Origin: Sandaracinus amylolyticus
GTDB lineage: Bacteria > Myxococcota_A > Polyangia > Polyangiales > Sandaracinaceae
Direction: 5' to 3'
Assembly (NCBI RefSeq): GCF_000737325.1
Contig: NZ_CP011125.1
Location: forward strand, 9,610,001 to 9,674,000
DNA length: 64,000 bases
The stretch's first letter is position 1; every line of letters begins with the position of its first letter. Made by a program: the position numbers and the translations under genes. Shown here piece by piece: positions 55,001 to 64,000 of this stretch. The notes under the pieces were generated by a model. That model was given only the letters and a program-made list of their open reading frames with translations. It was not told where the DNA came from and made no database searches.

Positions 55001-58000
55001 TGTGGTGACCGACTGCACGCCCTCCGCGGGCCCGACATCCTCGATGAAGACGCTCGGGATGTAGGGTTGCGACGGCGCTCGGTGCTGCATGTCGGCGCCG
55101 AACGTCATCACCGAGACATCGAGCTCCGGCACGTCTCGCAGCCCACGCACGAGCGCGACCGACTGGCACCGTGACAGGTCGAGCGATCGCGAGACGTCGC
55201 AGAACGCGGGATGGACGGCGCGCGGCGCCCAGTCGGGTGGAACCTCGCGCGCCGCGCGTCGCGTCAGCCCGCGGCGGGTACGGCGATCCGCGGATGGCAG
55301 CGAGAGCTGATCGACGATCGCGAGCGCATGCACCGGACCGTCTAGCGCGACGTCAGCAGCGACCGACCCGACGATCTCGAGGGATCCGCCTTCCGGCACG
55401 ACCAACGCGCTCGGCGACGTCTCGATGCGGATCGCCGGCGGTGCGATCGGAGGAGCCGCGGCGACCGGAAGCGAGGTCGGGATTGCCGCGAGGGCGCGCT
55501 CGGGGCCCCAGCTCGGGTGTCGACCGCGCGCGATCAGCCGAGGCACTCCGCCCTCGACGGGAAGCGCGAAGATGCCGTGCTCGAACGGCAAGAAGACGGT
55601 GCCGAGGATCCGACGGCGATGACGCCAGTTCTCCGGCTTCCGCGCCGGGTCCTCCACGAACCCTTCGCGCGGCCCGCGCTCGAACGCGATCCAGCGGCCG
55701 TCGGGCGAGAACGTCGGACGACCATCGGCTTCGCCGCGCACAGCGTGCGTGAGCAGCCGCTCGGTGCCATCGGTCAGCGACCGCAGCACGATCCCATCGT
55801 CGGTCGCGAACGCGACGCAGCTGCCATCGGGGGAGTACTCGGGCGCCGTCTCACGACGCCCGGCCGCGTCGGTCAGTCGTCGCGGCTCGCTGGTCGGGCT
55901 CCAGGTGCCATCCGAGCTGCGCTCGACGTCGATGGTCCAGATCTGCGCGGGCATGCCGCGCTGAAACGCGATCTGCCGCGCATCGGGCGAGAACGCGGGT
56001 TGCAGCGCGAGCGCGTCGACGTCGTTCTGACGGTCGATGTCCCACGGCAACAGAGCCGACCCGCTGACGGGAAGCGTCATGGAGCCGCCGAGCACGACTG
56101 CTCCACCGTCGGCCGAGTACGCGCCAGAGCCGAGAGATTCCGGCCCCCCGACATAGCGAGTCGACAAACGGCCGTCGGGCTCACGCCGATCGAGCGAGAC
56201 CTCGTAGAGGGTCTCGGTGTCGCGAGTCAGGACTGCGAGCACACGATCGCCGGTCGGCGAGAGCGTCGTCTCCGAGGCCCACGCGAGGCGCTCCGTGCCC
56301 GCGAAGCTGCGCGCGAACGGGACCTCCTCGCGGATCCGCCGCGCGAGGTCGAGCAGCTGCACGCGAGGCATGCGCTCGCCGTCGTCCGTCGACTCGGGAT
56401 CGTGGAGCGGCCGACAGTCGGAGTCCGGTGGACACGCAGAATACACGAGCGTGCCAGTCAGGTCCCAATCCGACTCGTGCACGTCGATGCTCGTCGACTG
56501 CCACACTCGGCGGGTGTCGTCGGTTCGCGCCGAAACGGAGATCGGCATCACTCCGTCCTCGTCGGGCCCCGCCGCGACGCGCGCGGTGATCGGAGGAAGT
56601 GTAGCCCCCGGCTCGAGCGCGCCGGCATCGGCTCGACGGCAGGTCGCGCTGCCCCAGCGCGCGTCACACGACCAGCCGTCGCCACCCACGCTCTCGACGA
56701 CGACGAGCGTCTCGCCGCGGAACAGCTCGACCTCGATCGCACGCGCGACGAGCGGAGATGAGCTCGTGCTGCTGACCGCGACGGCGACATCGAGCGCGCT
56801 CGCTTCGTGCACGCTGGTGCGCGACGTCGTGAGATCGATCGCGAGCGGCGCTGGGGGAAGATGATCCTCGGCACGCTCGCGCATCGTGGGGCCCCAGGGC
56901 TGATGCACGTCGTACAGCCGGTCGTGCACGACGTCGTTGCTCGCGTCGACGTCGCCCGGAACGCGCACCACGACGTCGATCGGCTGGACGCGATCCGCAT
57001 CGAGCTCGACGCGCAAACGGATCGGGAGCACGACGCCACGCCGCTGCATCGCCGGGAGCCCTTCGGCGCGCGTGCAGGTCAGCACTGGATCCGCGAGCAC
57101 ACAGCTCCAGCCCTCCGGGACGCTCGATTGCCCGGTGAGCGCGACCGTCGGATCGAATCGGACGCCGGGCGGGAGCGTGAGCGCGACCTCGATCGGACCC
57201 AGCGTCGGGGCGTCGCCGACGTTGCGTAGATAGACGTCGTAGTGCCAATACCCGCCCTGGACGGGCTGGTGGTACGACCGATAGACCTGGTTCGGCGGCG
57301 CCGGAGGCGCGTCGAGCACCTCCGTCCCATCGCCGTAGTCGGTTCCACCCGACGCGGGGATCAGCGTGTTGATGCGTCGCCCCGGCCGGAACGGGTACTC
57401 GTAGTCGTACCACAAGCCATCGGACACGCCGGAGAGCCGGAATCCGGGATCGGCGAGCGAGGGGTCCCGATCCACCGCACGAACATCGCCAGCCCTCACC
57501 GAGACATCGACTCCGCGCGTCCAGGTCGGGCCGGAATCGCGCGCCGCGTCGATCGAAGCACCGGAGTCGGAGACTGGCGTCCCGCCGTCGAGATCGGGCT
57601 GACCCGCGTCGAGCTCACCGAACGCCTCCGCGCGCACGGTCACGCGCAAGAGCGGCAGTGCTTCGCCCGAGACGATGTGCGTGTCCGAGTGCGCGCAGTC
57701 GATCGAGTGCGCGTCCGTGGTGCAGCGCCAGCCGTCGCCGGACGAGGCCTCGACGGTCTCGCTCGAAGGAAAGGCCGCGCTCACCGTGGCAGTCCCGTAG
57801 AACGTGCCGACTCCGACGTTCTCCACACGAACGACGTAGTCGGCAGCCGCGCCCGGCGTCAGCGCGTCGGGTGGCGTCGTGGTGATGCGCAGGTCACCGG
57901 GCGCATCACGGCGCACCCGGACCAAGATCGGCGCGAGCGTCACGCCCGCAGGAACTTCGGCTTCGCGATGACAGGTGATCGCGTTCACTCGCGCCGCGCA

Positions 58001-61000
58001 CGCGAACGCGTCGCTCCGCACCGACACGACGAGGTGCGCGTCGGGCCACGCGAGCTCGACGTGCACCGGGCCCGGATGAGGTCCGGTACCGTGGTTCGTG
58101 CCGGTGATGCGATATTCGCCCTCCTCGCCTGGTGCCAGCGAAGCGGGACCGTCGACGTCCAGGCGCCAGTCGCTCGATACGACCGCGCCGCGACGCACGC
58201 GCGCACGCACGACGATCGGAGCCGCGCTCTCGTTCCCCGGCAGGGCGTCGCGCACTTGATCGCAGCGCAGCGAGCTCGCGACGTGCACGCACGACCAGCC
58301 GGGCCCACTCGCGTCGAGGATGTCGAGCCGCGCGTCGAGCGTGGTCTCCACCGCGAACGGGGCCTCTACCACGCCGCTCGAACGATTGGTGACGTCGACC
58401 GCGCCCGAGAGCTCGGCGCCCGGTGCCACACCCTCGGGATCGAGGTCGCGCGCGACCACGTCGAGCGCGCTCACGGCGAGGCCCCACTCGACTTCGTCGT
58501 TGCGGTCGTCGACGTCGCCTGCGGCGGTGAGGCGCGCGACGGCGATCGCTTCGTAAGAGCCTTCTCCGCGATCGGCCGCGCCGACGATCAATCGAACTGC
58601 GGTGCTCCAGTGCGGCTCGATGATCAGCGAGTCGGCCGTACAGCGCGCGGCGGCGTCGACCATGGTGCACGCGAGATCTTCGGCGTGGATCTCATGAATC
58701 GAGATCCCCGCGGGCATCGTGATCGCGAGATCGACGTCGCCACTGGTGGAAGTGCCGCCGACGTTCGTGATGACCGCTTCGACCTCCGCAGTCTCTCCGA
58801 TCTGGATCGCATCCGGAAGAACCGTTCGCAGTGCGAGGTCAGCGCCCGCCGGGCGCGGCGAGCGAACGGTGATTCGACTCGAGGATTGGCTCTGATTGCC
58901 GGCGCTGTCGGTTGCGGTGACCGTGATGACGTGTTCGCCAGCGGAAAGCTCCGACACATTCACGTCGGGAGATCCGGTCCCGAGGAGACCGTCGCGGTCC
59001 GACGACCAGACGAGTGCTCGAGCTCCGAGGCCATCGTCTTCTCGATCGAGCGCGTACGCGCGGAAGTGAACAGTCTCGTGCCGTCCAATCACGGCATCGG
59101 CGCGAGGCTCGATGATGGATGCAAACGGCGGTTGGTTCGGAACGACGAATCCGTCGGAGACGACGGCAGTCGATGAGAAGCCGTCGCTCACGCTGACTCG
59201 AAGGCGCCCGTTCGAGCTCCCGTGGAGGTAGCGGAACGGAACGTGGAACGTCTCGGTGGACGGGCCGACTCCGACGACCTGCCAGCGTGTACCGTCTGGA
59301 CTGTACTCGAGGATGGCAGTCAGTGAATCGTGGTCGGCGTCGGACGCGTCGAGCTGCACGCGCGCTGCCGACGATGACGTCGTGACCCGCAGCTGCGCCG
59401 AAGGGACGTTCGGGCTCGCCTCGAGGGTACCGAGCACGTGTCCCCCTCGGACGATGTGGACCCGCTGCGCATCGGGAAGAACGGGCACGAATGCGGCGAA
59501 GATCGACGGCGCGTCATCGCCCTGTTCTTCGGGCTCGATGAGCGGCACTCCGCCTTCGAAGAGCACGGTGCCGTCCGACGCCTCGATCCTCGCGCTGGTG
59601 CCATCGGGATCCAACGCGGTGATACGGGTGACGTGGCGGTCGCGGTGCACGGACGGAAGGAATACGACATGGCCGCTCTCATCGACCCATCCGGCGATCA
59701 AGCGGCGCGGGCTCGGCACGGCATAGGGTGGCTCGAGCGGCGAGAAATCTGGCTTCGACTCGTCACAGGGCTCGAGGAGGTCCCATTCGACCGGTTCCCA
59801 AGGAGCTCGCGTGAATCGAGCGATGTTGTCGCCATGCGCGCCGCCTTCCACGGGACGCAGCAGTCGCTCGTACTCGAACCACGACGTCCATCTCGCGGGC
59901 GCCGAGCAATAGCTCATGTAGTCCCATGCATCGCCGGTAGCGTGGATCAGGCCCTCGCGGAGGTCACAGCCGAAAATCTCGCGGTCGAGGCCTTGGGTGA
60001 GCGGGCCGAGCGCCGGTCTGAGCTGCGGATTCGCCCACGCAGGATCGTCGAGGCCGGCCGCTAGGAACATCCAGGGGTACGGCTCGGGACACGCACTGGC
60101 GCGCTGCGGCGTCATGCAGAAGTTCACGTGATGGCGGCCCAACGCGTGACTGAGCTCGTGTGCGGCCGTGGTCGTACTGTTCATGCTGAACGTGGCGACA
60201 CCGTCGGCGCCCACGCCTGCGGCGACGTCGCGGGCCTCCGCGGAGACCGCCGCGACGACGACACCGACGTCGCAATTCGCAGCGTCACATTCGTACTGGC
60301 GCAAGTAGTACGCATACGTGTGGACGAGGTGCAGGTAGTTCGCGTCGTTCGCGTTCATGCCGAGCCCCGGGAACGCAACCGCGCGTGGCGTGCGGAGCTG
60401 CGCGGTCCGCATGTCGTATCGCTCCTGGCCAGAAGAGACGGGCAGGATCTCGGTCGCGAATCCGATCACGTTCCACCACTCATCCGTCTCGGGCACGTCG
60501 AGCTGTGGATGACCGGTGTCGAATCGCAGCGGCGAGATCGCCAGCATCGGCCCGTCGTGCCGCACGAATGACAGTCGAGCCCGACAGTCCCCCGGCACGC
60601 CGGGAGTCTCGGCGTCCGCATGCTCGCGGCATCGAAGCTGTCCCCCGATCAGCGCAGCCTCGATCTCGATGTGTCCACGGAGCCATTCCGCCGGTAGTCG
60701 GAAGTGGAGTGGAAATGCGTATGCTGCGCGATGTGCGCGGCCGGCGACGCGAGGGACGGCGGCGTCCTGCGTCCCAATCATCGGCGCGAACGTCTCGACC
60801 CGGTCGCACGGAGCCGGTGCGGGCTCACTGCATCGATACCCGTGGAGTCGCACCGTGACGGTCGGTCCGTGCGCCGCGCTGCTCCGCTGCCGCTCCTCAC
60901 GCGAGAGCTGCATGAACAAACGCACGAGTGTCGCCTTGCCTTCGATCAATGGCACGGTGTTGTGCCAATCCTGGATGATCTGATTGGCTTCGATTGCCGC

Positions 61001-62290
61001 GAGCTCGATGTCGGGGATGATGCAGGACCCGAATCCCCGTTCCCACGACTCGGGATCATCGCCCACCACCATCCGCCCGTTCGTGAGTCGAGTCGCCGCG
61101 CCCCACTGCGAGACTGCGCGGGCGCCAGTCACGGCCGCCGGGAACGGCTCCAGCCGGAGCTGATTCGTCGCGACCGCATCGAGCTCCAGCGTGATGGGTT
61201 CATCGACCTCCGAAGAGACGTAGCGCTGCGCGATGAAGCCGTCCGAGCTCGCTTCGGCGTCGAAGATGCCGGGCACGTCGACGGCTTCGTTGATCGCGTC
61301 GACGATTGCGACTGCGACCTGATCAGCCCCCCACCGCGGGTCGAGCGCGATGGTCAGGTCGCGCGCCACGGGCACCTCGTGGAGGCCGTCCCAGCCACGC
61401 CAACGGAGGCGGATTTCGGACGGCAGATCGCCCTCGGAGGTCCAGTGGACTCGCGTGAGCAGGTCGACTGGCTGCGCCCATTCTCGGTCCGATTCGACAG
61501 CAACGACCGAGACGCGATCGATCGGATTGCTCAGCTCGCGCGCGGACGCAAACGCCACGGATGGCGCGAACGCCTCCCTGGGGTAGTTGGGTACGTAAGG
61601 CCGTGTGTGGCCGAGGTCGGTGCGCGCGTTGGGCATCCACAGCGGATCGAGACGGCCGACGGCCAGGCAGATCTCTTGGCGTACCTGCGGCAGGGCGCGT
61701 TCCCCGATGTGCTCCGCAGCGACGTGGAACCCCCAAGCGGGATCTGCAGGTGGGGTGCACTCGCCCCCGGGATAGCCAGGCAGGCATTGATCCCGCGCGG
61801 GCGGCAGGTGGCGCACGACGGGCAGATCGAGCGCTCGGATCTCCGCGATCAACGCTGCTCGCGCCTGCGCGCCGCGGATCACCCGGTACGGGATCGCGAC
61901 ACGGCTGCCCTCGAGGTGCTCCACGCCGTCCGAGTCGGACGACATCTGGCCGACCGTCGCGAGCACGACCGATACGGCGACGCTTCCGTCGACCGGAAGA
62001 TAGGACGCAATCGCGTTGATCAAGCCCTCGCGCTGCAAGGCCCACGGTCGCGGGCCACCGCTGCGGCAACGATAGGATGCGAAGAGAACCTCCGGGGGCC
62101 CGTCGGGTACGCAGTCTTCCCCTTCGGATGCGCCAGGATGGAGGACGAACGCAATCTGCCGAACGGGTCTGCCCGCCTCACGGCCCGCAGCGGAGGCACT
62201 GGCAACGTCTGCGTTCGTCGATGTGCACGCGCTCCACCACAACGAGAACGCGGAGAAGGATGTCGCTATCCAACGGGATCGCCGAGTCAT
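52091..62290 (-). CDS. Giant multidomain lipoprotein with metzincin-type site
   Basis: A 3399-residue predicted lipoprotein (signal ends LWWSAC). A zinc-protease site HELSHALGRHH (His711, Glu712, His715, His721) is followed by a Met-turn-like WDYMSYCSAP near residue 790, the metzincin pattern. After it come beta-rich modules: a PKD/Ig-like domain (about 1050-1140), DUF11-like repeats (about 1140-1600 and on to about 1900), a TolB/PD40-like propeller (about 1980-2210: SPTGDRVLAVL, FSPDARQIAFQ, YSPDGSCVAFA, FSPDGRWIAFE), and VWA-like regions (about 2250-2680). Cadherin-type NRAPSAxDD repeats (about 2840-2990), a Kazal-like module (VCGTNGQTFVDRCELAEE, about 3255-3285) and a proprotein-convertase P domain (about 3295-3399) end it. 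It probably degrades proteins outside the cell. Confidence 0.88.
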   Translation of the reverse strand: MTRRSRWIATSFSAFSLWWSACTSTNADVASASAAGREAGRPVRQIAFVLHPGASEGEDCVPDGPPEVLFASYRCRSGGPRPWALQREGLINAIASYLPVDGSVAVSVVLATVGQMSSDSDGVEHLEGSRVAIPYRVIRGAQARAALIAEIRALDLPVVRHLPPARDQCLPGYPGGECTPPADPAWGFHVAAEHIGERALPQVRQEICLAVGRLDPLWMPNARTDLGHTRPYVPNYPREAFAPSVAFASARELSNPIDRVSVVAVESDREWAQPVDLLTRVHWTSEGDLPSEIRLRWRGWDGLHEVPVARDLTIALDPRWGADQVAVAIVDAINEAVDVPGIFDAEASSDGFIAQRYVSSEVDEPITLELDAVATNQLRLEPFPAAVTGARAVSQWGAATRLTNGRMVVGDDPESWERGFGSCIIPDIELAAIEANQIIQDWHNTVPLIEGKATLVRLFMQLSREERQRSSAAHGPTVTVRLHGYRCSEPAPAPCDRVETFAPMIGTQDAAVPRVAGRAHRAAYAFPLHFRLPAEWLRGHIEIEAALIGGQLRCREHADAETPGVPGDCRARLSFVRHDGPMLAISPLRFDTGHPQLDVPETDEWWNVIGFATEILPVSSGQERYDMRTAQLRTPRAVAFPGLGMNANDANYLHLVHTYAYYLRQYECDAANCDVGVVVAAVSAEARDVAAGVGADGVATFSMNSTTTAAHELSHALGRHHVNFCMTPQRASACPEPYPWMFLAAGLDDPAWANPQLRPALGPLTQGLDREIFGCDLREGLIHATGDAWDYMSYCSAPARWTSWFEYERLLRPVEGGAHGDNIARFTRAPWEPVEWDLLEPCDESKPDFSPLEPPYAVPSPRRLIAGWVDESGHVVFLPSVHRDRHVTRITALDPDGTSARIEASDGTVLFEGGVPLIEPEEQGDDAPSIFAAFVPVLPDAQRVHIVRGGHVLGTLEASPNVPSAQLRVTTSSSAARVQLDASDADHDSLTAILEYSPDGTRWQVVGVGPSTETFHVPFRYLHGSSNGRLRVSVSDGFSSTAVVSDGFVVPNQPPFASIIEPRADAVIGRHETVHFRAYALDREDDGLGARALVWSSDRDGLLGTGSPDVNVSELSAGEHVITVTATDSAGNQSQSSSRITVRSPRPAGADLALRTVLPDAIQIGETAEVEAVITNVGGTSTSGDVDLAITMPAGISIHEIHAEDLACTMVDAAARCTADSLIIEPHWSTAVRLIVGAADRGEGSYEAIAVARLTAAGDVDDRNDEVEWGLAVSALDVVARDLDPEGVAPGAELSGAVDVTNRSSGVVEAPFAVETTLDARLDILDASGPGWSCVHVASSLRCDQVRDALPGNESAAPIVVRARVRRGAVVSSDWRLDVDGPASLAPGEEGEYRITGTNHGTGPHPGPVHVELAWPDAHLVVSVRSDAFACAARVNAITCHREAEVPAGVTLAPILVRVRRDAPGDLRITTTPPDALTPGAAADYVVRVENVGVGTFYGTATVSAAFPSSETVEASSGDGWRCTTDAHSIDCAHSDTHIVSGEALPLLRVTVRAEAFGELDAGQPDLDGGTPVSDSGASIDAARDSGPTWTRGVDVSVRAGDVRAVDRDPSLADPGFRLSGVSDGLWYDYEYPFRPGRRINTLIPASGGTDYGDGTEVLDAPPAPPNQVYRSYHQPVQGGYWHYDVYLRNVGDAPTLGPIEVALTLPPGVRFDPTVALTGQSSVPEGWSCVLADPVLTCTRAEGLPAMQRRGVVLPIRLRVELDADRVQPIDVVVRVPGDVDASNDVVHDRLYDVHQPWGPTMRERAEDHLPPAPLAIDLTTSRTSVHEASALDVAVAVSSTSSSPLVARAIEVELFRGETLVVVESVGGDGWSCDARWGSATCRRADAGALEPGATLPPITARVAAGPDEDGVMPISVSARTDDTRRVWQSTSIDVHESDWDLTGTLVYSACPPDSDCRPLHDPESTDDGERMPRVQLLDLARRIREEVPFARSFAGTERLAWASETTLSPTGDRVLAVLTRDTETLYEVSLDRREPDGRLSTRYVGGPESLGSGAYSADGGAVVLGGSMTLPVSGSALLPWDIDRQNDVDALALQPAFSPDARQIAFQRGMPAQIWTIDVERSSDGTWSPTSEPRRLTDAAGRRETAPEYSPDGSCVAFATDDGIVLRSLTDGTERLLTHAVRGEADGRPTFSPDGRWIAFERGPREGFVEDPARKPENWRHRRRILGTVFLPFEHGIFALPVEGGVPRLIARGRHPSWGPERALAAIPTSLPVAAAPPIAPPAIRIETSPSALVVPEGGSLEIVGSVAADVALDGPVHALAIVDQLSLPSADRRTRRGLTRRAAREVPPDWAPRAVHPAFCDVSRSLDLSRCQSVALVRGLRDVPELDVSVMTFGADMQHRAPSQPYIPSVFIEDVGPAEGVQSVTTPAADLDADGLADPDETIALVATTACSDSGYGGRSTAFAPLPSAGMTCRVENAQLTYDDVLAAMNTHFAAQPEGRRVAYLVSSGRDHVSEDGDSPLAAAIRAGTVVHGVGRAAQPAALDLVIIVDDRLGRAREALARAMTILAASNEAHTRVLLVSGESWLAGTALSADPRATHLQHSFGGESPMRAISSRQLELAAWARRDSALRVLVVTDHDVRPLGVVTVLHDLDRVFGRAAEVHVIAPEGAPGRPESSPCDTQLAPFGRAANLYEIASITGGRRTSICRDDFTPAIEALLDRGAIDAISECDPSSPLRHITDATGGRCQTIDWAAPAIPFLPWTDRDGRDHVEQVELALGDQRVLATLDGSGRFRATFPSVPGGTHQVTAFARTTSGREATTTSTVRGNRAPSAADDAIAVVQRIGSVRVLLNDRDDDGDALRVVSWTQPAHGTVACDPAGQCQYSTTRSDVREDSFEYEITDAYGLRARARVSVSIDTNRAPSARDFVVRVAPFGAVRLDVLSNASDPDGDPLTVTTLTPSMGDIRCAQSECSYRSRASAGSDTVYYAVRDPSGLSASGRITVIADATAPLFRATVSSPSSTTGGEPFAVDVVVTNDGTSEGSGVVFEHALPAPFVLESSAGAGWVCRAATSVVCVHSSAVAPGASLPSLRLVLRTPVSASSASSWMSTWTNGVVWGRAVELHGPTRDRIAFGSVAQPTGVIDEVRTITLEVVNVGTVGTEVGNVLVSTPKSIAILDVVGAAWAPDSAGVAWFDARVIAPGERVAYTIRVQPSAEGEHEIGITLSSDDVASNDHTTVWLAVSAPAPARDDACWRGEPDPTVCGTNGQTFVDRCELAEEVGIEHDGRCDLALAIPDASTTGVTTEIDVIGGEGSIEVGVAVEVAHRRRGDLRVVLVTPSGATRTLTSPSSSTARDFTWRGALRLGSPGANGTWHLRVIDSVTANTGEIRFFSITPR

Positions 62291-62374
62291 GGCGCGATGA
62301 TGCGCGAAACGCGGACGCGCTCAATCCGGCGATCGATGTTCGAATGAGGACGGATGTTTGGATGACCCGACTGG

Positions 62375-63310
62375 TCACCGACCGCGGCTAGCCGCGGTCA
62401 GCGACACATCGACGCTCACGACGCGCGCCCCACCCGCGCCAAGGGCTCGTCGGACGTCGGCCGGCCACGCGCTCGCACGAGATCTCGCTTCGATGCACGT
62501 CGCGATCTCCGCGCGGGGCCCAGCGAAGGAGTGCAGCTCGGCGCGCGTCAGGGCGGCGTCAGCGCCCAGCATCATCGTGAGCGACAGGCTGACGTCTTCT
62601 CGCAACCCATCGAAGCAGTCGGACGCTCCCCACTCGCTCACGATCGTGTTGGGTCCGGTGCGAATCAGGTCCCAACCGATCATGTCTCGCACGGTGCGGA
62701 CGAACGCGGCGAGCGAAGCGTTCGTCTCGGTGCACGCTCCGGGCGCGATCTCGAGGCGACGCGCGCGACCTTCTGCGCGGATCTCGATCGTGCGGGTCGC
62801 GGAGCCCAGGTCGGCAGGGATGCGGCAGTCACTCGCGTCCGGTACTGCGCTCCAGACGTCGGCGCGATCCATCACGCAGAGCAGACGCGACAGTGCATGA
62901 CGATCGAGCAACCCACGGATCTTCGCTCGCCACCAGAGCGTGCCTCCGTCGGGCGCCCAAGGGGGTCCCGCGTGCGGATGGACACTGGGATCCACTGCTG
63001 TCCAGGCACCGTCGCTTCTGATGATGATGTGAGCTCCCGATCGCGCGCGACGCGCCCCGACGACCTCTCCGATCATCAATGTGAAATCGGACGGAGGAGC
63101 CCGGGATGCGCAGTCGTCGGCCGCGCGTCCGTCGCTCGGGAAGCTCGCCGAGGAGACGTCGGTCGGAGCGACGATCGACGGCGCTTCGCCGGCTAGGGCG
63201 GGTGGGCTCGGGAGCTCCTGCGGCTCGGCGCTCCGCCCCTCGCAAGCTCCCGCGACGCCCGCAAGAGCGACGAGCGCACACAGCGATCGCGATGTCCCCA
63301 CGTCGGACAT
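62375..63310 (-). CDS. Lipoprotein upstream of the giant protease
   Basis: A 311-residue predicted lipoprotein (lipobox AGAC after LVALAGV, Cys23). The mature protein is Pro/Ala/Ser-rich to about residue 60, then has one mixed domain with several Cys (ADDCASRAP, RLLCVMDRADVW, DASDCRIPADLG, APGACTE, ASDCFDGLRED, IATCIEARS). No family was recognised. It ends 84 bases before the giant protease gene on the same strand and may be co-transcribed with it, as a partner or inhibitor. Confidence 0.65.
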   Translation of the reverse strand: MSDVGTSRSLCALVALAGVAGACEGRSAEPQELPSPPALAGEAPSIVAPTDVSSASFPSDGRAADDCASRAPPSDFTLMIGEVVGARRARSGAHIIIRSDGAWTAVDPSVHPHAGPPWAPDGGTLWWRAKIRGLLDRHALSRLLCVMDRADVWSAVPDASDCRIPADLGSATRTIEIRAEGRARRLEIAPGACTETNASLAAFVRTVRDMIGWDLIRTGPNTIVSEWGASDCFDGLREDVSLSLTMMLGADAALTRAELHSFAGPRAEIATCIEARSRASAWPADVRRALGAGGARVVSVDVSLTAASRGR

Positions 63311-63456
63311 GTACCATGTGTGTGGGGCGGCCGTTCGCGGCTGGGATCGTCGGTTCGCGGTAGCGCATGCCTGCGAGCAGTGCGCGGCAGACGTTCACGC
63401 CAATGCAGATCGGGCGCGTCGCGATCGTCGCCGGACTTCGGGCATCATCGTCCGCG

Positions 63457-64000
63457 ATGCGTCCATCGCACTTCTCGGTCCCGCCCGAGCCGCCGACGAT
63501 GCCTGCTGCGCCCGGGCCCAGCGTGATCCGGCTCGATCGCTCGGAGCTGCGCACGTTCGAGGCGATCGCGGATGCGTTCTTTCCTTCGCTCGCCTCCGAT
63601 CGCCCCGGGGATCGTCTCTCGGCGCGCGATCTCGGGCTCGCCGCGCGACTGCCCGGGCTGCTCGCCGAGCTGCCGCACGACGCCGATCGTCTCGCGATCA
63701 AAGCGCTGCTGAGGCTCTTCGGATCACGCACCGGCGGATACGCGCTCTTCGGTCGGGCGCGCGCGTTCGACTCGCTCTCGTCGCTCGAGGGAGAAGCGGT
63801 GTTGCTCGAGATGGGGCGCTCTCCGCGTCTCTTCGTGCGACAGGCGTTCAAGACGATGCGTCAGCTCGTCTTCGCGCTGATCACGAGCTCCGAGGCCGGG
63901 CACTCGCGCGCTCCGATCTGGGACGCGATGCAGTACCCCGGGCCGCTCTCTCCGCCGCCCGACGTGCCGCGTCGTCTGTCGCCGATCTCCGTCGAGCGGC
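63457..64000 (+). CDS. GMC-type oxidoreductase, N-terminal part (runs off the window)
   Basis: The frame from the ATG at 63457 has no stop to the end of the window (about 181 codons). It encodes an N-terminal helical region (LRTFEAIADAFFPSL, LAARLPGLLAELP, LAIKALLRLFGSRTGGYALF, RQAFKTMRQLVFAL) followed by IWDAMQYPGPL. This matches the N-terminal extension of long-chain alcohol oxidase/FAD-dependent GMC oxidoreductases, which precedes the FAD domain. The FAD motif would lie just beyond the window. It is divergent from the lipoprotein gene. Confidence 0.7.
   Translation, partial: MRPSHFSVPPEPPTMPAAPGPSVIRLDRSELRTFEAIADAFFPSLASDRPGDRLSARDLGLAARLPGLLAELPHDADRLAIKALLRLFGSRTGGYALFGRARAFDSLSSLEGEAVLLEMGRSPRLFVRQAFKTMRQLVFALITSSEAGHSRAPIWDAMQYPGPLSPPPDVPRRLSPISVER

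Overview
The DNA is very GC-rich, has a strong third-position G/C bias, starts many genes with GTG, and carries almost no mobile DNA. It is dense in predicted lipoproteins with Asp/Ala/Gly-rich linkers, FG-GAP, RCC1 and Cys-rich 'GCETDL...CGAC' modules, a Hanks-type kinase, TIGR02147 and a giant modular surface protease. This points to a chromosome of a predatory-type myxobacterium (Myxococcota, probably Polyangia and perhaps a Sandaracinus relative). The assignment is inferred from gene style, not from a marker gene. I found no tRNA, rRNA, CRISPR array, prophage or insertion sequence.

Layout. 0-10 kb: a large FG-GAP/Cys-rich lipoprotein, three overlapping small membrane-protein genes, mgtE, an aldo/keto-reductase-fold protein with altered catalytic residues, and a TIGR02147 gene coupled to a GGTETGN lipoprotein. 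10-25.6 kb: an RCC1 lipoprotein, a cysQ-like phosphatase with a zinc-ribbon protein, a TetR regulator and SDR with three matching operator-like sites, leucine dehydrogenase, an ADP-ribosylglycohydrolase, a frameshifted lipoprotein gene, a 1078-residue collagen-like protein with no export signal, a crotonase, and a receiver-like/TPR membrane protein. 25.8-33.6 kb: a C2-PDZ lipoprotein coupled to a beta-barrel-like protein, pyruvate kinase, a Ser/Thr kinase, an SMP-30-type propeller gene behind three 21-bp-phased palindromes, and an ECF sigma factor with its probable membrane anti-sigma partner. The sigma pair lies at the end of a tightly coupled operon that begins with an S8 protease and a Cys-rich lipoprotein (36.0-31.8 kb, minus strand).

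36.5-42.3 kb is a phosphate-uptake region on the minus strand: pstC-pstA-pstB, then an OprP/OprO-like porin and pstS. Pho-box-like 11-bp direct repeats precede both pstC and the porin, and there are clear terminators after pstB and pstS. 42.4-44.5 kb holds a tRNA-dihydrouridine synthase and a lipoprotein.

44.7-50.7 kb is a compact aryl-polyene-like pigment module: ketosynthase, chain-length-factor-like ketosynthase lacking the Cys, flavin halogenase-fold oxidoreductase, acyl carrier protein, small membrane protein, and a convergent acyl-AMP ligase. Ketoreductase, dehydratase and thioesterase genes are not in the window. 50.8-64 kb: a DUF1266-like protein, a His/Gly-repeat protein with a C-terminal zinc ribbon, a 3399-residue lipoprotein with a metzincin-type zinc site and many beta-sandwich modules, a further lipoprotein, and the 5' end of a GMC-type oxidoreductase gene.

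Non-coding structure is unusually rich. There is a 42-bp tandem array (36.1-36.4 kb), a 43-bp tandem array built on a 20-bp palindrome (49.1-49.4 kb), and the 21-bp-phased palindromes at 30.3 kb. All three periods are close to whole numbers of DNA helical turns.
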